Source: Gimesia aquarii (lineage in GTDB: Bacteria > Planctomycetota > Planctomycetia > Planctomycetales > Planctomycetaceae). Taken from it: 64,000 nt of DNA. The notes beneath the pieces were generated by a model. The model did not search any database and was not told the origin of the DNA. It saw only the letters and a list, made by a program, of their open reading frames with translations. Each line of letters begins with the position of its first letter. Position 1 is the stretch's first letter. Location: NCBI RefSeq assembly GCF_007748175.1, contig NZ_CP037422.1, positions 1,900,528 through 1,964,527 on the forward strand, in the 5' to 3' direction. This document shows positions 26,452 to 35,233 of this stretch, piece after piece. The position numbers were made by a program, and so were the translations under genes.

Positions 26452-26919
26452 ATGTCGGTTGTTACTAAAAAAGTTCAAGGCCGTCGTACCGTGCGCTACG
26501 AAACACTCGATGAATTACTGGCAGAAGCTGAGCAGTTGGCAACCAGTGATATTCGCACCTTAGGCAATTGGTCTTTAGGGCAGAACCTCAAACACATCGC
26601 GATGGCCTTGGACTCATCTATCGATGGAAGTGATTTTAAGTTGCCCGCTCCAGTACGATTTCTAATGTCATTATTCATGAAACGCAAATTTTTGACAAAG
26701 TCGATCCCGGCCGGATTCAAGAGTACTGCAAAGTTCATTCCTGATGAAACATCTACCGAAGATGGGCTCACTGCATTGCGGGAAGCAGTCGCACGACAGA
26801 AACAAGAATCGAATCGCGTACCACATCCCGGTTTTGGTAAACTGACTAACAAAGAATGGGAAGACTTCAACCTTCGCCATGCCGAAATGCATATGAGTTT
26901 TATCGTGCCGAACAATTAA
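26452..26919 (+). CDS. DUF1569 family protein
   Basis: A 155-residue protein from the ATG at 26452 (GGAG upstream). It matches the DUF1569 pattern seen in planctomycetes and Bacteroidetes: GNWSLGQNLKHIAMALDSSI followed later by HPGFGKLTNKEWEDFNLRHAEMHMSF. The His residues (KH, RHAEMH) recall the metal site of DinB-like four-helix bundles, to which the family appears related. It follows ArsR by 51 bp. Function unknown, perhaps a stress-linked enzyme controlled by the ArsR regulator. Confidence 0.82.
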   Translation: MSVVTKKVQGRRTVRYETLDELLAEAEQLATSDIRTLGNWSLGQNLKHIAMALDSSIDGSDFKLPAPVRFLMSLFMKRKFLTKSIPAGFKSTAKFIPDETSTEDGLTALREAVARQKQESNRVPHPGFGKLTNKEWEDFNLRHAEMHMSFIVPNN

Positions 26920-26960
26920 GCGTAAGCTCACAAAGAGTACTCAATCATAAGCTTGAATCA

Positions 26961-26981
26961 GTGCCAGAACTAGTCTGGCAC
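26961..26981. terminator. Hairpin between convergent genes
   Basis: GTGCCAGA (26961-26968) and TCTGGCAC (26974-26981) form a perfect 8-bp stem with a 5-nt loop. It overlaps the stop of the minus-strand gene ending at 26970 and lies about 40 bp after the DUF1569 stop. The T-tract is absent, so terminator function is likely but weak. Confidence 0.4.
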
Positions 26982-27308
26982 AAATCCTCGCCCATCAAAG
27001 ACCAACAAAATTTCAGTAATCTGGTTATCGAAACACTTGAAAAGTTGAGCGATCAATACAGATTCATTTGATTTCTGATACTCAAAGAAGACTGCCACCT
27101 GATCTTCACTTTCAGTGATGCTCACGACCTGAAACTGACTTGGAACAGGTGGATCATGTCGCAAACACGTAAGATAGCCCTCTCGGGACTCGAATTGGTG
27201 GAATGGCCCTCGAAATTGCAAATTTTCCGCCAGAATCGAAACCAGACCTTCCACGTCACCTGCACAAAATCGTTCAATAAAACAGAGAGTTAGATCACGA
27301 TTCGTCAT
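26970..27308 (-). CDS. SnoaL/NTF2-like small protein
   Basis: A 112-residue cone-shaped alpha+beta-barrel protein. The start TNRDLTLCFIERFCAGDVEGL with LVSILAENLQFRGPFH matches SnoaL-like polyketide-cyclase folds, which serve as enzymes or ligand-binding proteins. No catalytic residues can be fixed. Convergent with the DUF1569 gene. Part of the accessory block of small domains. Confidence 0.75.
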   Translation of the reverse strand: MTNRDLTLCFIERFCAGDVEGLVSILAENLQFRGPFHQFESREGYLTCLRHDPPVPSQFQVVSITESEDQVAVFFEYQKSNESVLIAQLFKCFDNQITEILLVFDGRGFVPD

Positions 27309-27372
27309 ATCTGTATTTCTCTATGGGACTCACTTTCAGAAATCTATTCTAACTTAGTAGCATGCCCTTTTG

Positions 27373-27744
27373 TTAAACGTGCTGATCAACGAGAATCGGG
27401 TTTCCGTCGGGGTCAATTGCCACAAAGCTGGCTGGTCCCGTCGTGGCTTCGTCCGCTTCGCTGACTAACTGCACACCCTGTGATTTCAACTCACGTTGAA
27501 GATCTCTGATATCCGTAAACGAATCGAGTTGTGTCGCATTACTGTCCCAACCCGGATTGAACGTTAATGTGTTCTTTTCAAACATACCTTGAAAAAGACC
27601 GATAATATGATCACCATTCTTGAGGATCAGCCAGTTCTGCGAGGCATCTCCACCGAAGATCTCAAAGCCGAATTTTTCATAAAACGCTCGAGAAGCTTCA
27701 ATGTCTTTGACTGTCAGACTGATTGAAAATGCGCCGAGTTGCAT
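27373..27744 (-). CDS. VOC family (glyoxalase-like) protein
   Basis: A 123-residue vicinal-oxygen-chelate protein, different from the one at 24570. It begins [20 protein letters not shown] and ends [16 protein letters not shown], the family's closing strand with a possible metal-binding Asp in place of Glu. Monocistronic on the minus strand, 64 bp upstream (in gene order) of the SnoaL-like gene. Function unknown; antibiotic or aldehyde resistance is typical of relatives. Confidence 0.85.
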   Translation of the reverse strand: MQLGAFSISLTVKDIEASRAFYEKFGFEIFGGDASQNWLILKNGDHIIGLFQGMFEKNTLTFNPGWDSNATQLDSFTDIRDLQRELKSQGVQLVSEADEATTGPASFVAIDPDGNPILVDQHV

Positions 27745-27846
27745 GACTTTTCCTTTTAAAAATTGACACGATCTGATTCAATGTTGAGTTGATTGTTTGA
27801 CAATAATCTTAAAATACTGCTCAATAAGATGTGTAGTTGTAATTGA

Positions 27847-28278
27847 TTATGATTCATTGACCAGACCAACCTCTAACGCATGAGTCTGGTTTTGAAAAAT
27901 CGCCATTGCCGTACTCATCCGCTTGAAACCCAGTTTTTTATAGAAACCTTCTTTGCCCGGATTTGCATACAGAATGATTTTTCTGTGTCCTTCAGAGAGA
28001 TTGATTAATTTTTGAATGATCTTTTTGCCAATTCCTTTGCCCTGATAGTCGGGATGAATGGCAACGTCACAAATATAGGAACAGTCAACCCCATCCGCGA
28101 GCGCCCGACCAACACCAATCAGTTGTGTGCCATCAAAAACAAAACACTTATACATACTATTGCTAAAAGACTTCTGAAGATCAGCCGCTTTCTTCTCTCC
28201 AAGAGGAGCAATTTTGTATAAATGAGCCAGCACTTCCCATTCAATATGTTCTTGATCGTAGTTCCAGATTAACGGCAA
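27847..28278 (-). CDS. GNAT family N-acetyltransferase
   Basis: A 143-residue acetyl-CoA-dependent acetyltransferase. The acetyl-CoA pyrophosphate-binding motif is HPDYQGKGIGKKIIQKL (Q-x-x-G-x-G), with the preceding beta strand YICDVAI and the C-terminal EGFYKKLGFKRM. The substrate is probably a small amine or a ribosomal/protein N-terminus. Independent gene in the accessory block. Confidence 0.9.
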   Translation of the reverse strand: MPLIWNYDQEHIEWEVLAHLYKIAPLGEKKAADLQKSFSNSMYKCFVFDGTQLIGVGRALADGVDCSYICDVAIHPDYQGKGIGKKIIQKLINLSEGHRKIILYANPGKEGFYKKLGFKRMSTAMAIFQNQTHALEVGLVNES

Positions 28279-28543
28279 TAGAAACTCCTTCTGAAAAATT
28301 TCGTTCTACTTATCAAAATTGTAACACGATTGGAAATTTCTTTCATAGCGTAAGGCATATTTGAGCATACATTTTTCCGGCGTCTTCTATTCCGAATGAA
28401 TGATTATAAACAATGCATTAACAAACGCTGATAGAACAGCCTGCGTTGACAGATTACTTCGGATGAATACGATAACAATGTCTGCTGCCACTGCGGCATC
28501 ATACTTGGAATCTATTCATCACTTAATTCTCTGGTCAGGCTAC

Positions 28544-29299
28544 ATGACATCGACAGTTTCAGATCACTACGCAAATCACCTGGGACCAATCTATTCGTGG
28601 ATGGTGGGCGACTTTCATACTGCGTCAGCCAGTATGTCTGACTACTTTGACCATATCGGAATTACCACAAACTCGTCAGGTTGTGCTATTGACCTTGGTT
28701 GTGGGCATGGAGTCCAGACGATTCCACTTGCTGAGCGAGGGTTGCGAGTTGTTGCCCTCGATACCTGCCAGCACCTGCTCGACGAGCTTGAAACTAAAGC
28801 GGAAGGTTTACAAATTCAAACTGTCCATGATGATCTACTTACATTTACCAATTATATACATGAGCCGATAGAAACAATCGTTTGTATGGGTGATACACTG
28901 ACACATTTGGATTCGCAGGATCAAATTATCCAACTGATTAAAAACGTGGCAAAAGCTCTGGCTCCCAACGGCATCCTCTGTTTGTCATTTCGCGACTATA
29001 CAACCAACGAACTCAAGGGGGATGCAAGATTCATTCCCGTGCGATCAGATGAGAAACGCATTCATACCTGTTTTCTTGAATATCAACCAGATTTCGTTTG
29101 CGTGCATGACATCCTGCATACAAAGGCCTCAGACGGCTGGGAAATGTCGGTGAGTTCCTATTCCAAACTCCGACTCTCACCAAATGACGTGGAACAGGCA
29201 GCGAAAGATCAGCGACTTCAACTAATCAACCGCTTTGAAAAACGCGGCATGATCTACCTTGCATTCCAGCGCAACTCTGAGGAAAACGTAGCGCAATAA
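28544..29299 (+). CDS. SAM-dependent methyltransferase
   Basis: A class I methyltransferase of about 251 residues from the ATG at 28544; an ATG at 28400 would add 48 residues that do not resemble the family. The SAM-binding motif is CAIDLGCGHGVQTIPLAERG, followed by VVALDTCQHLLDELE and the post-II segment VCMGDTLTHLDSQ. SDHYANHLGPIYSWM at the N-terminus is typical of a family of small-molecule or SAM-dependent O/N-methyltransferases. Substrate unknown. Stands alone among accessory genes. Confidence 0.8.
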   Translation: MTSTVSDHYANHLGPIYSWMVGDFHTASASMSDYFDHIGITTNSSGCAIDLGCGHGVQTIPLAERGLRVVALDTCQHLLDELETKAEGLQIQTVHDDLLTFTNYIHEPIETIVCMGDTLTHLDSQDQIIQLIKNVAKALAPNGILCLSFRDYTTNELKGDARFIPVRSDEKRIHTCFLEYQPDFVCVHDILHTKASDGWEMSVSSYSKLRLSPNDVEQAAKDQRLQLINRFEKRGMIYLAFQRNSEENVAQ

Positions 29300-29346
29300 T
29301 ACAGAGAGGGGACTAGAACTGTTTTAAAAATTAAACAATGTTTGTA

Positions 29347-30051
29347 TCAATGCTTATTCTCAGTCTGTTGATCTTTCCTGCTCAATAGTTTCCGATAAAC
29401 GGCTATGTGTCCAATGAGAGCCGCGGGAACCGCAATTGTCGGCAACCAGACGAAAGGAAAATATGTCACCCAGATATTATCTGGTTTAAGACGCTGGAAT
29501 GCACTGGGAAAACTCAATACCGCGACGCCAACGATCCAAATAAGCAGACAAAGTGCGAGAGTATTCCAGAGAAGAATACCCCATTTAGGAATCCGCTTCA
29601 CAAAGGGAAACAAGAGCAGTGCGGATGCTCCCGATAAAACGTCCAGATTGATTCCATCCCAAGACATTTGAGGGGGAGCCACTCCTTCTTCTGCAGCAAG
29701 ATGAATCAGAATCTCAACGGGAATACGAAACGCCTGATATCCAACCAGTAAAGATAACGGCAGGAGCGATAAGTGTTTTCCCCATTTCGAAAGTCCCAAT
29801 ACAATCGTCACCGCGAAGGTCGGAAAAAGCAGCAAGAGAATTCGCGGCGGAGTTGAATCAAAAACGCTCAGTAGACCAGACGAACCAATAATACCTGTGA
29901 ACACTAACCAGACTATACCGATTCCGAATACCCACCGTGATCGAAGCGCTATGGCAAACATCGCAACGAGTAGGATAGACAATACAATAAAACCGACTTG
30001 AAGAATCAAGCTCGGTTGCGCTGGCAGGGGTTCCATTTTCGCAATACTCAT
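29347..30051 (-). CDS. Multi-pass membrane protein of unknown function
   Basis: A 234-residue integral membrane protein with about six or seven hydrophobic helices, among them FIVLSILLVAMFAIALRSR, IVWLVFTGIIGSSGLLSV, ILLLLFPTFAVTIVLGLS, WGILLWNTLALCLLIWIVGV and FPFVWLPTIAVPAALIGHIA. No transport or enzyme motif is visible. It lies 45 bp upstream, in gene order, of the exported protein gene at 30097 with the same strand? The order on the minus strand is 30097 gene first, then this one, so the two may be co-transcribed. Confidence 0.7.
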   Translation of the reverse strand: MSIAKMEPLPAQPSLILQVGFIVLSILLVAMFAIALRSRWVFGIGIVWLVFTGIIGSSGLLSVFDSTPPRILLLLFPTFAVTIVLGLSKWGKHLSLLPLSLLVGYQAFRIPVEILIHLAAEEGVAPPQMSWDGINLDVLSGASALLLFPFVKRIPKWGILLWNTLALCLLIWIVGVAVLSFPSAFQRLKPDNIWVTYFPFVWLPTIAVPAALIGHIAVYRKLLSRKDQQTENKH

Positions 30052-30096
30052 TCGAAAAGTAAAAGGGTTTAATTCTCTGAGGAGATCAGCAAAAGG

Positions 30097-31341
30097 TTAT
30101 TTTGAATTTTTATCCTCATTTTTGATAGTACTTACTTTTCCATGATTACGAACAGTAATGGGGGTTCCCTCAGGGAACTCCAGTTTAGTAAATACATCCT
30201 GTGTTATTCGAGGTGGATCAAGCAAGACACTTTTGACGTGGTACTGCATCCGCCATGAAAGTTTCTGTTTTCCCTCACGTTTTACTGTTCGTGAATGATA
30301 GCGGTCAGTGTGCGCTTTTATTGGAAACCAAACACCAGGACGAATCTCCTTCCATTCATCAACAGTCGACTCCGCAATTGGCATCTCTTTCGACCAACGG
30401 TACGTGTAGCTGAAATTACGCACGGGAATCAGATTTCGGTCCTTGGCAAGCCAAAGTTCCCACCCATTATGTCGGATACCGTTTGCTAAAGTCGTGTCGA
30501 TTAAGATCTTAATACATTGTAATCCTTTAAATTCTGCATCACCGAGAATGTGCACAGAAATAACCCAATCACGGCTGAAGTAAGATGGATTTGGATATGC
30601 CGATATGGCCTTGATTCCTTTAAGATAGATTGAAAGGGGGACTTTCGGACACCCACTATCAAGCAGGAACATATGCGGACGCGCTAAATTTGTCAGGCTC
30701 GGCGGTTCATCTGATATCAGGCCCCTGCTTCTTACACGTCGTGGCTCGCCTATCGTGGTGGGGGAAGTATCACTCTTCCAAAAGCTACGACGTGTTTTTC
30801 CATCAAACACATTAATCGTTTCCGTTGTTCCGCTACTAGAAGATTCTGTCGGTTTTGGAGATATACCAAAAAAGGCAGCTCCCCAAAAATGGCTCTTTAC
30901 TTTTGCATGTTTACAAAACTTCTGCCCCTGCAAGTCGATAGATATTTCTGACTCACTTTGATTTTGTTTATTGACGTCGACATGCTTAGGTAGCTTTTCA
31001 TAGACGCTGGTCATGGTGAGTTTCAGATCAGAATACAACTGCTCATTTTTCTGGACTTCGCGAATAAGTTCTTTAAGTACATCTGAAGCCGGGGCGTCTA
31101 AAAAAGTATGACTAGCTTCTTTCTTAGATAATGTGGCATTTTGAGTAGTCTCAGCGGCTACTGCCATGCTTGCAGCAGAGGACCTCCCGACATTTCTTTT
31201 TTTCTGGGCTGAAGTTTTGGATATTTCCTCTGTTTTTGTCTTATTTTGAGCACCAATGGTAGACAGAGGTAGAACAACCGCAGTTATCAATAAGATTATA
31301 AAGAGAGTGGAAGGTGCGGACCGTGTCGCCAGTAGAATCAT
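30097..31341 (-). CDS. Exported hypothetical protein
   Basis: A 414-residue exported protein with a signal peptide (TLFIILLITAVVLPLSTIGA). A low-complexity Ala/Ser/Thr/Lys stretch follows, then a beta-rich domain with sections such as DSGCPKVPLSIYLKGI, WELWLAKDRNLIPVRNFSYTY and PGVWFPIKAHTDRYH. The layout resembles the LolA/outer-membrane-lipoprotein-sorting superfamily-like proteins found in planctomycetes, but I cannot confirm the fold. Upstream of and close (45 bp) to the membrane protein gene at 29347. Confidence 0.65.
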   Translation of the reverse strand: MILLATRSAPSTLFIILLITAVVLPLSTIGAQNKTKTEEISKTSAQKKRNVGRSSAASMAVAAETTQNATLSKKEASHTFLDAPASDVLKELIREVQKNEQLYSDLKLTMTSVYEKLPKHVDVNKQNQSESEISIDLQGQKFCKHAKVKSHFWGAAFFGISPKPTESSSSGTTETINVFDGKTRRSFWKSDTSPTTIGEPRRVRSRGLISDEPPSLTNLARPHMFLLDSGCPKVPLSIYLKGIKAISAYPNPSYFSRDWVISVHILGDAEFKGLQCIKILIDTTLANGIRHNGWELWLAKDRNLIPVRNFSYTYRWSKEMPIAESTVDEWKEIRPGVWFPIKAHTDRYHSRTVKREGKQKLSWRMQYHVKSVLLDPPRITQDVFTKLEFPEGTPITVRNHGKVSTIKNEDKNSK

Positions 31342-31509
31342 ATCACTCTCCCTTTCAATAATTCAAACTGATTGTAGTTCTAACGAAGTATTTGACGCCC
31401 GTTTGATGACGCACATTTCTATTTCCACTTTTGAAGAATAGCTGAGATGTTATCATATCAATAACATTTTAAGTTCACAAAAAATATTTTTAAAACATGG
31501 AATGTCATT

Positions 31510-31671
31510 ATGGTAAAAATTGAAAAAGAAGACATTAAGCCTATTTGCCCCCATTGTGAAAAAGAACTAGACAAATTAGTCGAAGTCAATCGAGGTTGGT
31601 TTTCAGTTAACAGAGTATTTTGTTGCCCGTTTTGCAAAAAAATTGTTGGCATTTCAGCGGGAGCTCAATAA
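31510..31671 (+). CDS. Small zinc-ribbon protein, 53 residues
   Basis: A short gene starting with ATG at 31510 and ending at TAA (31669-31671). Two CPxC knuckles, CPHC (residues 13-16) and CCPFC (residues 38-42), are separated by about 20 residues, the layout of a four-Cys zinc ribbon. GGAATG precedes the start. No further domain; a small adaptor or DNA/RNA-binding protein is possible. The opposite strand also has an open frame, but Cys spacing and the start site favour this one. Confidence 0.65.
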   Translation: MVKIEKEDIKPICPHCEKELDKLVEVNRGWFSVNRVFCCPFCKKIVGISAGAQ

Positions 31672-31785
31672 TTTGAGCACTAGCGATCATTAAGAATTTT
31701 AAAGAATATTGCCCAAGAAATTCCATTGATCTGCGAAAAACAGTAAGTCGTTCATGAGTTAACATCACATAGAGGAGAGCTATCA

Positions 31786-32001
31786 ATGCCTGGCTTGTTT
31801 GAATTGATCATAATCGGGTTTATTTCTATATTTTTCACCGTGATTCCATTTTGGATGATCTGTTCCAAAGCCGGCTTCCCCGGTTGGATCAGTCTTGCAG
31901 TCTTGATCCCGGTCTTGAACATTGTGCTACTATTTTTCCTTGCTTTTGCGAAATGGCCTGCACTGCGGCACTTGCCTCAGCAGGAAAGAACACAACTTTG
32001 A
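31786..32001 (+). CDS. Small two-helix membrane protein
   Basis: A 71-residue protein with two membrane segments (FELIIIGFISIFFTVIPFWM and WISLAVLIPVLNIVLLFFLAF), joined by a short KAGFPGW turn typical of small integral membrane proteins. AGAGGAGA is a strong Shine-Dalgarno seven bases ahead of the ATG. Function unknown. Confidence 0.75.
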   Translation: MPGLFELIIIGFISIFFTVIPFWMICSKAGFPGWISLAVLIPVLNIVLLFFLAFAKWPALRHLPQQERTQL

Positions 32002-32183
32002 CTGGCCTCCGCTTTTTGTATTGTCCGTTACTCGGACGCTTCTACAATGATCATCGTCTCGGAAAACATGAATCGGTTTCTCCAGACCAAATATCGATAT
32101 TGATATAAATTTTTGACAACCGCTGAAGACTTTCGTAAAATCACGAGAAGTCTCTTCACATACTTAGGATGTAGGAATACATT

Positions 32184-32492
32184 GTGGGGCAAGTTCACGT
32201 TTCACTCATCTCGACTTCTGCGGTTTCCGAGCTGGTCGAAAATATTCAGAGTGACGGGTTTACCACTGAATTCAAGCCATGTGAAATGCATGGTTATCGC
32301 ATTTTAAAATGCAAAAAGCGCCACTGTAATATTGTAATGTAAACATATCCTGATCCTAAAGATGAGCAGCAAATATTTGCCATAATTCCATATCCACCAT
32401 ACTCTTATTTTCCATGGCGCTGGCCGGCCGAACATAGACTATTCGATCACTTGACGACTCATTTAGATGGCCTGGAAATAGAGTGTCGCTGA
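32184..32492 (+). pseudogene. Small gene interrupted by an in-frame TAA at 32340
   Basis: From a GTG at 32184 (AGGA eight bases upstream) the frame runs 52 codons, meets TAA at 32340-32342, and stays open in the same frame for another 49 codons to TGA at 32490. Both halves look coding: the first has VSELVENIQSDGFTTEF and LKCKKRHC, the second KDEQQIFAIIPYPPYSYFPW and RLFDHLTTHLDGLEI. A single nonsense change (for example from CAA or TAC/TAT) would explain it, making this a recent pseudogene of about 102 residues. Recoding or two separate peptides is possible. No family recognised. Confidence 0.55.
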
Positions 32493-32807
32493 AATCAGTC
32501 ATATTCACTTTCTCCTCTGAGCTTGTCATCATGCTCTGGTATAAATTCGCTTCAGTTCTTGAATGGATTTATTTTTTAAGTCCGGGTAACAATCTATCTC
32601 TGGAGATTCTCCTCAACGTGAAGATCAACCAACCATTCATAGGCACAACGACCGTTTAGAGCACTTTGTTGACAAACTGGTTCGGATCGTTAGGATTTTT
32701 TGAGCCTTGTTGTAGATGAATCCAACGAGATCTCAGATGCGATTTCGTCTCGAACCATACAACAACGAGTTCTCTATGCGTCGCCTCTACTTAAATTGGA
32801 GCTCCCC
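32493..32807. other. Intergenic region, no gene seen
   Basis: About 315 bp between the interrupted gene and the methyltransferase start. An open frame in phase with the methyltransferase reaches back to 32700, but it begins with TTG, has no Shine-Dalgarno and no family similarity. Nothing else is supported. Confidence 0.4.
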
Positions 32808-33395
32808 ATGTGGGATGAAAAATTTGATACAAAACACTACGTCTATGGAACAGAGCCTAACGACTTTCTGAAAGTGCAATTCGGCATCATTCCAATGGGG
32901 AAAGTCCTCTGTCTGGCAGAGGGAGAAGGGCGGAATGCGGTATTTCTTGCTCAACAGGGTTACCATGTGACTGCGGTTGACGCTTCTATTGTTGGTTTGA
33001 AAAAGGCCAAGATACTCGCAGATGAAAACAACGTCTGCATTGAGTTCATTCACGCCGACCTGGAAAACTATGACCCTGGTGAGAATCAATGGGATGGAAT
33101 CGTCTCCATTTTCTGTCATATTCCTGATCCCATCAGAAAGAAACTACATCAAAAAGTAGTGAAAGGCTTGAAAAGTAACGGAGTTTTACTGCTCGAAGCT
33201 TACACTCCCGATCAACTCAAACATAAAACAGGCGGCCCGCCCACAGAAGAAATGATGATGTCCAAAGCAATCTTGGAAAAAGAGCTCGTAGGGCTGAAGT
33301 TCCGACACTTGGTTGAACTAGAGCGTGAGGTCATAGAGGGTACTAATCATTTCGGAATCGGGGCTGTCGTCCAGGCAATTGGAACTCGTCAATAA
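32808..33395 (+). CDS. SAM-dependent methyltransferase (TehB-like)
   Basis: A methyltransferase of 195 residues from the ATG at 32808, preceded by TTGGAG at a good distance. It begins MWDEKFDTKHYVYGTEPNDF, characteristic of the tellurite-resistance/thiopurine-type group. The SAM site is VLCLAEGEGRNAVFLAQQGY with VTAVDASIVGLKKAKILAD following. Later motifs are WDGIVSIFCHIPD and GVLLLEAYTPDQL. The class typically detoxifies metalloids or xenobiotics by methylation; actual substrate unknown. Last gene of the accessory block. Confidence 0.88.
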   Translation: MWDEKFDTKHYVYGTEPNDFLKVQFGIIPMGKVLCLAEGEGRNAVFLAQQGYHVTAVDASIVGLKKAKILADENNVCIEFIHADLENYDPGENQWDGIVSIFCHIPDPIRKKLHQKVVKGLKSNGVLLLEAYTPDQLKHKTGGPPTEEMMMSKAILEKELVGLKFRHLVELEREVIEGTNHFGIGAVVQAIGTRQ

Positions 33396-33436
33396 AATGT
33401 ATCAACTATTACACTTCAAGCCATGACTCTCGGTAA

Positions 33437-33688
33437 TCAGCGTTTTTTCATATTCCCAATTATGAACAACAGCAAGATTGATCCAACGGTTGCGGTGACA
33501 ATCGAACCGAGAAATCCCACCGTTGCAATCCCGAGTAATCCAAAGAGCAACCCTCCCACAACGGCACCGAGAACACCAATCACCATGTTACCGAGCAGTC
33601 CAAAGCCTCCGCCTTTCATGATGATTCCCGCTAACCAACCTGCGATGGCACCAATTATCAAGAATGTGATCAAGCCTGTTAAACCCAT
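33437..33688 (-). CDS. GlsB/YeaQ/YmgE-type stress membrane protein
   Basis: An 83-residue Gly-rich membrane protein with three hydrophobic stretches separated by conserved Gly motifs: LITFLIIGAIAGWLAGIIM, GLLGNMVIGVLGAVVGGLLF and a C-terminal ILLLFIIGNM. GWLAGIIMKGGGFGLLGN is the hallmark of the transglycosylase-associated (YeaQ/YmgE) family linked to envelope stress. Length normal. Convergent with the methyltransferase gene. Confidence 0.93.
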   Translation of the reverse strand: MGLTGLITFLIIGAIAGWLAGIIMKGGGFGLLGNMVIGVLGAVVGGLLFGLLGIATVGFLGSIVTATVGSILLLFIIGNMKKR

Positions 33689-33959
33689 TATGACACCTCT
33701 GCTGCATGATTAGTGATTAAGATGTTCTCAAATCTACTGCGTCCGAATAAAGTTTTGGCTGGCGAACGAATTGTAACCAAAGAGCCAAGCAATCCTTCGA
33801 TCATACTCGCCTCTATTGCCATCGACTATTTCTATTTAGACGATTTAATGTAGGTTGTAGGATAATACTACTATCAGTACATCTTTATTGAATTGATCCA
33901 GTTGAGTTTCCTTAAGGATGTTCGGCAATCCTAAGAATTGATGTTTCACTTTTTAATCT

Positions 33960-34661
33960 TTAATTCCGGACGAGCCCCAACGATCGTAAGAAACGACGAA
34001 GAGGACGTACCCAAACTGTGATGAAGTAAAACGCAAGGGCACCTTTAAACGAAAATCGCCATACCATTTCCTCATCATCGATGAAGTAGCCAAACTTTCG
34101 TGATACATATGCATTGACTTTGATTCTTCTGATTTCAAAAAAATTAGTCAAAGGCGAATCAGCGGAGAAAGGATTTACTAGAGTCTCCTCTAACCGTTTG
34201 TTATGCTTTTGTGCTAGCTCTCGAAATTTTAAATTAGGCCAGGTAATTTGTTCTTCAACGCCAGAAATGTCCTGCTCACCGATTTCGTTGGTGGTACACA
34301 AGATTTTCCCCTCTTCTGCCCATGAATAGAATGATATTCCGTTTGCTGGAATTTTGGCGACAGTTCCACTACTGACAACGACAAACGTTAAATAATCTGG
34401 GGAAATCCAGAAGTCACAGCGAATCCGATACATTTTCGCTTTTCCACAGTGAAACAATCCACCGTTAATGTAGCCAGCTTTAAATGCATCATTATTAGCT
34501 TCTGCAGCCAGATCAGAGGGCGTATATTCTTCTCCGTCAATTGGTATATAGTATGGCTGGATGGGACGCTTTTCCCACAAGCAGACTGTGACGATCAAAA
34601 TAAAGAAAAATCCAATGATACCAAAAAAGAGTATAATCGGAATGAGTAATTCATATGGCAT
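33960..34661 (-). CDS. Membrane-anchored hypothetical protein
   Basis: A 233-residue protein with an N-terminal membrane helix (IPIILFFGIIGFFFILIVTVCLW) and a central soluble domain containing FISPDYLTFVVVSSGTVAKI and similar beta-rich segments. A second hydrophobic stretch lies near the C-terminus (GALAFYFITVWVRPLRRFL). It is not recognised. No neighbour on the same strand within 240 bp suggests a role. Confidence 0.65.
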   Translation of the reverse strand: MPYELLIPIILFFGIIGFFFILIVTVCLWEKRPIQPYYIPIDGEEYTPSDLAAEANNDAFKAGYINGGLFHCGKAKMYRIRCDFWISPDYLTFVVVSSGTVAKIPANGISFYSWAEEGKILCTTNEIGEQDISGVEEQITWPNLKFRELAQKHNKRLEETLVNPFSADSPLTNFFEIRRIKVNAYVSRKFGYFIDDEEMVWRFSFKGALAFYFITVWVRPLRRFLRSLGLVRN

Positions 34662-34858
34662 CGGCGTTCAATCTCAGTTAAGAATGAAAAAGTCGTAGAG
34701 ATACATTATGGAGCTGCCATATTGTGTCAAATTAGAGTGCGATTAACAAAGATAAAAACGTCGCATTCTTTGTCCTGATAAGACTTGCTTTAAAAGGCGC
34801 GGCACGATATTCAATTGGAGGCAGGAGACTTTGGGATCACTAGCACAGCCAGGTAAGT

Positions 34859-34896
34859 AAAAAAACGCTCGCTGTCATTGTTGACAACGAGCGTTT
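34859..34896 (-). terminator. Terminator of the tRNA-Asp gene
   Basis: On the minus strand AACGCTCG-TTGTCA and TGACAG-CGAGCGTT form a long stem (about 34865-34896), followed by seven T residues reading out at 34865-34859. It starts seven bases after the tRNA 3' end. Confidence 0.85.
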
Positions 34897-34903
34897 CATC
34901 AAG

Positions 34904-34977
<74 letters not shown>

Positions 34978-35233
34978 TCGCAGGTGGTCGGAAATAATAG
35001 GCAATCATTTTCGTGAATGCCACTTATTCGACACAAAAATTCATGAGAATGTTCGAATTCTCTCATTTTAACTCATCTGACTTCTGTCTGAGCTCAACAC
35101 CCAATATAACCAGACAGTAAAGGTACGACAAGTCATATAAAAATCGTATCTTATGAATCGGAATTCTTACCTAAACACATTAAAAATAACACGTTATTTC
35201 GATCAAAAATCCAAAGTTGGCAACATCCTCTGG

